DNA of 64,000 bases from Lustribacter sp965277075. Lineage in GTDB: Bacteria; Vulcanimicrobiota; Vulcanimicrobiia; Vulcanimicrobiales; Vulcanimicrobiaceae. Where the stretch lies: contig OZ255707.1 in the NCBI GenBank assembly GCA_965277075.1, positions 992,001 to 1,056,000 of the forward strand, read 5' to 3'. Of the stretch, positions 60,239 to 64,000 are shown piece after piece. The notes beneath the pieces were generated by a model that was not told where the DNA came from, did not search any database, and saw only the letters and a program-made list of their open reading frames with translations. Position 1 is the stretch's first letter, and each line of letters starts with the position of its first letter. Made by a program: the position numbers and the translations under genes.

Positions 60239-60261
60239 GGTTCGAATCCCGTTGGGGCTAC
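60239..60261. repeat. attR-like direct repeat
   Basis: An exact 23-base copy of 50410-50432 (the tRNA-Glu 3' end), with no tRNA upstream of it. It marks the right edge of the island. Confidence 0.85.
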
Positions 60262-60265
60262 TACG

Positions 60266-60297
60266 AAAACCTCGATCTATCGGGTTTTCCGATTTTT
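60266..60297 (+). terminator. Terminator-like hairpin, probably the original tRNA-Glu terminator
   Basis: AAAACC-T-CGA-tcta-TCG-GGTTTT forms a nine-pair stem with a bulged T and is followed by CCGATTTTT. It starts five bases after the attR repeat, which is where a terminator for tRNA-Glu would stand before the island inserted. Confidence 0.6.
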
Positions 60298-60530
60298 GGC
60301 GTGTGTGTGGATCGAGGTGAGCCAAACCGTAGCGAACAGTCAGTGACGCATCGGATGCCGATGACGCGCATCTTCTCGATGTGATTAAAGCGCTCAATGG
60401 CCGCGATGCTCCCCAACATCGGCCAAGGAATCTCGATCGATCAAACGGTACCGCCCTCTTATCCCAATCTCTCGTCTGGGATATCGTACATGCACGTAAT
60501 CGCTCGACTGACTGACGGTTCTTGTCCGGT

Positions 60531-61463
60531 ATGATTACACGTTCGCGGCTGCTCGCCGGCGCGACAGCGTTCGCGGCCCTTTCCGGCACACCAGCCGCTC
60601 CGCAGAATGGCGCGTTGCGAATCGCGGCCGTACCGTTCGATTCCACGGCGCAGCCGTTTTACGCCGACGAACAGGGCATGTTCAAGAGGGCGGGGTTAAA
60701 CGTTGAACTCAATAGCTTTACGACGAACGGCGCCGTCATCGCCGCGTCGGTCGCCGGCGGTTCGATGGATATCGGCGTTTCGAACTTCGTCTCGCTTGCG
60801 TCCGCGCATGTGAAGGGGCTCCCGTTCGTCGTGATTGCGCCCGCGGCGATTTACAGTTCCAAAGCGCCCGCCGATGCACTAATGGTGGGTCTGAATTCAC
60901 CGATGAAGACGGCCAGGGACTTCAGCGGGAAGACCATCGCCGTCGCCGGCCTGAAAAACATTGCCGAATTCGCTCCGCGGGCGTGGATCGATGAGAACGG
61001 CGGCGATTCGGCTCAGGTGAAGTTCCTCGAAGTGGCACCCGCCGAGCAGGCCGCCGCGTTGGCTCAGGGACGCGTCGATGCGGCGTCCGTCTCGGAGCCG
61101 TTCGTCGCGGCCTTCAACGGCGTCGGGCGCGTCTTTTGTCATGCCTACGATGCGATAGCGTCGACGTTCATCATCTCCGGGTATTTCACCACGCTCGACT
61201 GGGCGCGCGCGCACGGCGAGACGGTACGCAAGTTTCAAGAAGTGATGCACGAGTCGGCGCAATGGGCAAACGCCCACCAGGACAAGAGCTTGGACATCTT
61301 GGCGAAGGCAGCAAAATTCGATCTAAAAACGCTCGCGACCATGTCGCGCGCGGTTTACACCGATCGGCTCGATCCGGCTCTGATCCAGCCTATCCTCGAC
61401 GTCGCGGCGACCTACGGCAATTTCCCTCGGTTCCCGGCCGAGGAACTCCTATTACGGGGATAG
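60531..61463 (+). CDS. THI5/NMT1-like solute-binding protein
   Basis: From ATG 60531 (TTG 60522 is an alternative) the 310-residue product has a signal-type N-terminus (MITRSRLLAGATAFAALSG) and the family pattern LRIAAVPFDSTAQPFYADEQ, FKRAGLNVELNSF, SVAGGSMDIGVSNFVS and DFSGKTIAVAGLKNIAEFAP. It shares AWIDENGGDSAQVKFLEV with the protein at 5146. It stands just outside the island, alone on the plus strand and convergent with a hydrolase gene. No transport partners are nearby. Confidence 0.88.
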   Translation: MITRSRLLAGATAFAALSGTPAAPQNGALRIAAVPFDSTAQPFYADEQGMFKRAGLNVELNSFTTNGAVIAASVAGGSMDIGVSNFVSLASAHVKGLPFVVIAPAAIYSSKAPADALMVGLNSPMKTARDFSGKTIAVAGLKNIAEFAPRAWIDENGGDSAQVKFLEVAPAEQAAALAQGRVDAASVSEPFVAAFNGVGRVFCHAYDAIASTFIISGYFTTLDWARAHGETVRKFQEVMHESAQWANAHQDKSLDILAKAAKFDLKTLATMSRAVYTDRLDPALIQPILDVAATYGNFPRFPAEELLLRG

Positions 61464-61527
61464 CTGCGCGTGCCGTATTCACGCGCCGCGAATTCACGGC
61501 GTGTGTGGCGATGCGGATTTCGCGCCG

Positions 61528-62382
61528 CTAACCGGCGAGAAAGCTCGCTACGATCGTGTTGAACGGCTCCTTGCGTTCGATCTGTGTCCAGTGTCCGCAG
61601 TGGCCGAACACGTGTAGTTCTGCATTCGGGATGATTCCGAACAATTCGTAACTGACGGCGAGCGGAATGACCTTGTCTTCGCGTCCGTGGATCAGCAGGG
61701 TCGGCGCGTCGATCGCTTTGATCGCGTCGACGGGCGTCGCCAGATCGTCGATGCCGGCCTGGCGCGGCGCTGGAAACATCCGGCCGTACGATTCCTGAAA
61801 GCCCGGCTGCATGCTGGCCGCGAATCGCATCTCGACCAGCGCGTCGGTCGCGATCGTACGATCGTAGGCGAAGTAGTCGGCGATGAGCGAGCGCATGCGT
61901 TCGCGGCTCGGCTCGTAACCCCACACAGCGTCGAGGCCGGGCGTGATCGGAAACGCGACGCCGCACGATCCCATCAGCACGAGCTTGTTCACAAGATCGG
62001 GCCGCTTCGCCGCGAGCGCGAGTGCGAGCGCGCCGCCCATCGAGTTGCCGAGCACGTGCGCGCGCGTGACGTGCTTGGCTTCGAGAAACGCGATCGCGTG
62101 ATCGACCCACACGTTCTTGCCGTAGGTGACGCCGGCCGGCCGGCCGGAGTAGCCGAAGCCGAGCACGTCGAGCGCAAGCACGTGATAGCGCTCGGCAAAC
62201 ACCCCGAGCGCGAAGCGCCAATTCGCCCACGCCGTGACGCCGGGCCCCGAACCGTGAATGAACAAAAGCACCTCGCCCGCGCCCGCTTCGTGGTAGTGCG
62301 TGCGGTAGCCGCCGGCATCGATGAACGCGCCTGTTTCCAACGCCGCTGCGTCGACGCTCACGCGATCGTACGCGCGAACCAT
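61528..62382 (-). CDS. Alpha/beta hydrolase resembling meta-cleavage product hydrolases
   Basis: The 284-residue protein has LLFIHGSGPGVTAWANWRFA (oxyanion loop typical of XylF/DmpD/BphD-type hydrolases), LDVLGFGYSGRPAG, the nucleophile elbow VLGNSMGGALAL, LLIHGREDKVIPL with the acid and FGHCGHWTQIER with the histidine. These enzymes cleave C-C bonds in ring-fission products such as 2-hydroxymuconic semialdehyde. The start overlaps the upstream esterase by 25 bases. The substrate is inferred only. Confidence 0.85.
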   Translation of the reverse strand: MVRAYDRVSVDAAALETGAFIDAGGYRTHYHEAGAGEVLLFIHGSGPGVTAWANWRFALGVFAERYHVLALDVLGFGYSGRPAGVTYGKNVWVDHAIAFLEAKHVTRAHVLGNSMGGALALALAAKRPDLVNKLVLMGSCGVAFPITPGLDAVWGYEPSRERMRSLIADYFAYDRTIATDALVEMRFAASMQPGFQESYGRMFPAPRQAGIDDLATPVDAIKAIDAPTLLIHGREDKVIPLAVSYELFGIIPNAELHVFGHCGHWTQIERKEPFNTIVASFLAG

Positions 62383-62978
62383 GCGAGCAATGCGCGATGT
62401 TCCTCGGGCGAGATTTCATGCGCCATCGGATAGCGATGGTGGTCCACGACCGCCCCGCTTTCGTTCATGAGATAGGTTTCGGTGCGCGCGACGAGATCGA
62501 GCGGGATCACGCGGTCGTCGTTGCCGTGCGCGTGGAAGATCGGTTTGCCGCGCAGCACCAGCGCGGCCGGCACGATCGCCTCGATGTTCCACGGCAGAGT
62601 TCCACTGAGCAGCACGCCGGCATGAAAGCGCTCCGGGCGGTCGAGCAGCAGCGCGCCCGCCATCAGCATGCCGGCGCTGAACCCGCCGACGATGACGCGC
62701 CGGAGATCGTAGCGCGCCGGATCGAGCGCGTCGAGCCAGCCGTGCAGCGCATCGGCACTCGCGCGCAAGCTCGGCCCGAGCGGATAGCCCAGGCCCCGAT
62801 TCTCGAACCACGTGTAGCCGCCGGAATCGAGTTCGATCGGCCCGCGCGGCAACACTACCGCGAAACGCGACGGAAACGATTCGGCTAGGGGAACGAGGCT
62901 CTCCTCATCGGAGCCGCGACCGTGCAGCAGAACGACGAGCGGAGCGCCGGCCGGACCCGCGCGCCAATAAGCATCCAT
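62358..62978 (-). CDS. Phospholipase/carboxylesterase-family hydrolase
   Basis: From ATG 62978 (MDAYWRAGPAGAPLVVLLHG) the 206-residue protein has LVVLLHGRGSDEESLVPLA, the elbow IVGGFSAGMLMAGAL with Ser, HAHGNDDRVIPLDL with the Asp and YPMAHEISPEEH with His. It resembles YpfH/acyl-protein thioesterase or dienelactone hydrolase-like enzymes. The start overlaps the stop of the binding protein gene (ATGA), and the next hydrolase overlaps it, so the three are one operon. Confidence 0.88.
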   Translation of the reverse strand: MDAYWRAGPAGAPLVVLLHGRGSDEESLVPLAESFPSRFAVVLPRGPIELDSGGYTWFENRGLGYPLGPSLRASADALHGWLDALDPARYDLRRVIVGGFSAGMLMAGALLLDRPERFHAGVLLSGTLPWNIEAIVPAALVLRGKPIFHAHGNDDRVIPLDLVARTETYLMNESGAVVDHHRYPMAHEISPEEHRALLAWFARTIA

Positions 62979-63808
62979 CACGAAGCGAGTTCTCCATAGC
63001 GCACCGCGACGTCGATGATCGGCTTCATCCATTCATCATGAAAGGCATCGGCATAGAGCGCGCGCGACATCGTCGCGACGATCGCAGGATCGAACTCGAG
63101 CCGCTCGGCGAGAATGCTCCCGGTAACGTCGCGGTGTGCGTTCGCCCACACTGCCGTCTCGCATAAAACGCTGCGCGCGGCGGCGACTGCATCGGGCGCG
63201 CGATTTATGAATGCACGCGATATCACGTAGGCGCCCATCACGAAGTGCGGAGCGATCGCATCGAACGGACTCGCCAGCAGCGTCGTGCTGATCGCCTGCA
63301 GCGTCCGCTGCGGTTCGGAAATGATGAAAGCGTCAGCCATCCCCGAGCGCAGTTCGGCACCGGCATTCGCCATCTTCCGGCCGGATGCAAATCGGACTTC
63401 ACCGGACTTCCCTCCGGAGACATCGATCCAATGCCGCACCCCCAAGCGCGCAAGATCGTGTTCGGCCGGCGTCACGATGAGACGTCCCGCCAGATCGGTC
63501 GGTGCACAAATAGACGACTGGCGTGCTTTCACGAGCGTGACGATCGGCTCGCCGGAGTCATACAAGCCCCCCGGTGCAAGGAGCGCGACCGGCCGGCCTT
63601 GCTGTACCGAACGCAATGACGTGATGATGTCGGCATATCCGACATCGAGCTCTCCTGCCTCGACCATCGCTACGACTTCGGCCGGATGACCAAGATCGCG
63701 CGCGACCGAGCATGCCAAACCGGCTCGAGCGAATGCTCCGGTCGCTTCGGCATAGATCGGCAGTGCCGCAACGTCGAGGCTCGAGATGCCGAACCGGACC
63801 GGCGTCAC
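62978..63808 (-). CDS. THI5/NMT1-like protein without a signal peptide
   Basis: The 276-residue protein belongs to the same fold as the others: VRFGISSLDVAALPIYAEAT, FARAGLACSVARDLG, MVEAGELDVGYADIITSL and DLAGRLIVTPAEHDLARLG. However, it begins at GTG (TPVRFGISS) directly with the first strand, with no leader. It is GTGA-coupled to another binding protein upstream, which could mean it is a cytosolic ligand-binding or enzymatic (THI5-like) derivative, or that the true start was lost. Downstream is the esterase. Confidence 0.82.
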   Translation of the reverse strand: MTPVRFGISSLDVAALPIYAEATGAFARAGLACSVARDLGHPAEVVAMVEAGELDVGYADIITSLRSVQQGRPVALLAPGGLYDSGEPIVTLVKARQSSICAPTDLAGRLIVTPAEHDLARLGVRHWIDVSGGKSGEVRFASGRKMANAGAELRSGMADAFIISEPQRTLQAISTTLLASPFDAIAPHFVMGAYVISRAFINRAPDAVAAARSVLCETAVWANAHRDVTGSILAERLEFDPAIVATMSRALYADAFHDEWMKPIIDVAVRYGELAS

Positions 63809-64000
63809 TTCGCGACGAGAGCGGTCGGGGCCACGAAGTCCTTGGCAGGACAGTCTTTGTGCAGCGATCTTTGTTTAATGCCGGCATCGATGAGCGGTTG
63901 AGCGAGAGTCGTATTGATGACGAGGCCGTAGTTCGCGCGCCCCATCTTCTTAATGACATCATCGGGAAAGTGTGCGTACTTCTGCAAGATCTCGCCGTAC
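63805..64000 (-). CDS. THI5/NMT1-like solute-binding protein, C-terminal part (partial)
   Basis: The frame is open from the window edge to a TGA at 63805-63807 (65 residues). The sequence EILQKYAHFPDDVIKKMGRA, ANYGLVINTTLAQPLIDAGI and the ending FVAPTALVAK are typical of the last helices of SsuA/THI5-type proteins. Its stop overlaps the next start (GTGA). The N-terminus lies beyond the window. Confidence 0.75.
   Translation of the reverse strand, partial: YGEILQKYAHFPDDVIKKMGRANYGLVINTTLAQPLIDAGIKQRSLHKDCPAKDFVAPTALVAK

Larger units (their letters stand above)
50433..60261. mobile_element. Genomic island integrated at tRNA-Glu, integrase not visible
   Basis: The segment between the 23-base copies carries genes unlike its surroundings: an excisionase-like HTH gene, a PIN/RHH pair, two broken transposases, an aromatic-catabolism operon with its MarR regulator and a DUF5069 gene. 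It has more non-coding sequence than the tight operons around it, and its composition looks less GC-rich by eye. No tyrosine or serine recombinase gene is readable in it, so the element is probably a decayed or externally mobilised island. The boundary evidence is the repeat; the content is accessory. Confidence 0.75.

Noticed and set aside
1..64000. CRISPR array or rRNA genes
   Set aside because: No regular spaced repeats and no rRNA-like sequence were seen.

Overview
The window is 64 kb of GC-rich, densely packed bacterial chromosome. Genes are often joined by 1- to 4-base stop/start overlaps (ATGA, GTGA, TTGA, TAATG), and GTG or TTG starts are common. The gene set is bacterial (ThrRS, TsaD, Pol III delta, PcrA/UvrD, ComF, diaminopimelate enzymes, WecG-type glycosyltransferase), but the purine operon carries two genes of the archaeal PurP family. 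A deep-branching environmental phylum such as Candidatus Eremiobacterota (WPS-2) would fit. That placement is an impression from gene content and composition, not a computed result.

Layout. 1-18.4 kb: the thrS 3' end, an A-T-TE NRPS-like gene, tsaD, a Rieske oxygenase with an orphan THI5/NMT1-like binding protein, a GNAT-PurN fusion, purM, a leucyl aminopeptidase, a gentisate dioxygenase-like cupin, a metallophosphoesterase, purF, a Bax-inhibitor-1 protein, a radical SAM protein, a small secreted protein, an EAL protein and a retropepsin-like protease split by an apparent frameshift. 18.4-38.7 kb: a leftward supercluster, read from right to left as LivK-like binding protein, AraC stub, comF, DUF427, ribD, ribE, ribBA, ribH, mtnA, holA, purB, purC with a degenerate PurE-like domain, purL, purQ, a small protein in the usual PurS position, purP paralogue 2, a secreted helical protein, purP paralogue 1, guaA and purD. 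38.8-50.2 kb: leftward sugar nucleotidyltransferase, wecG-like, dapA, lysC, asd, dapB, pcrA, then a glycosyltransferase pair and a second nucleotidyltransferase.

50.28-60.3 kb: adjacent tRNA-Gln(CTG) and tRNA-Glu(CTC) genes, followed by what I read as a 9.8-kb genomic island inserted in the tRNA-Glu 3' end. A 23-bp exact copy of the tRNA end (50410-50432) recurs at 60239-60261 and is followed by a terminator-like hairpin. The island holds an excisionase-like HTH gene, a PIN/RHH toxin-antitoxin pair, IS3 and IS256 relics, a five-gene aromatic-catabolism operon (FAD monooxygenase, gentisate dioxygenase-like cupin, FMN reductase, class II aldolase, binding protein), a MarR regulator and a DUF5069 gene. 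No integrase is visible. 60.5-64 kb: three more THI5-like binding proteins (one leaderless, one cut by the window edge) and two alpha/beta hydrolases.

Two themes stand out. First, purine synthesis is rebuilt in several places: GNAT-PurN fusion, two unequal PurP paralogues with a secreted protein between them, PurC fused to a PurE-like domain without the catalytic histidine, and an unfamiliar protein where PurS should be. No purH lies in the window. Second, five THI5/NMT1-like binding proteins occur without any permease or ATPase, and most are operonic with oxygenases or hydrolases.
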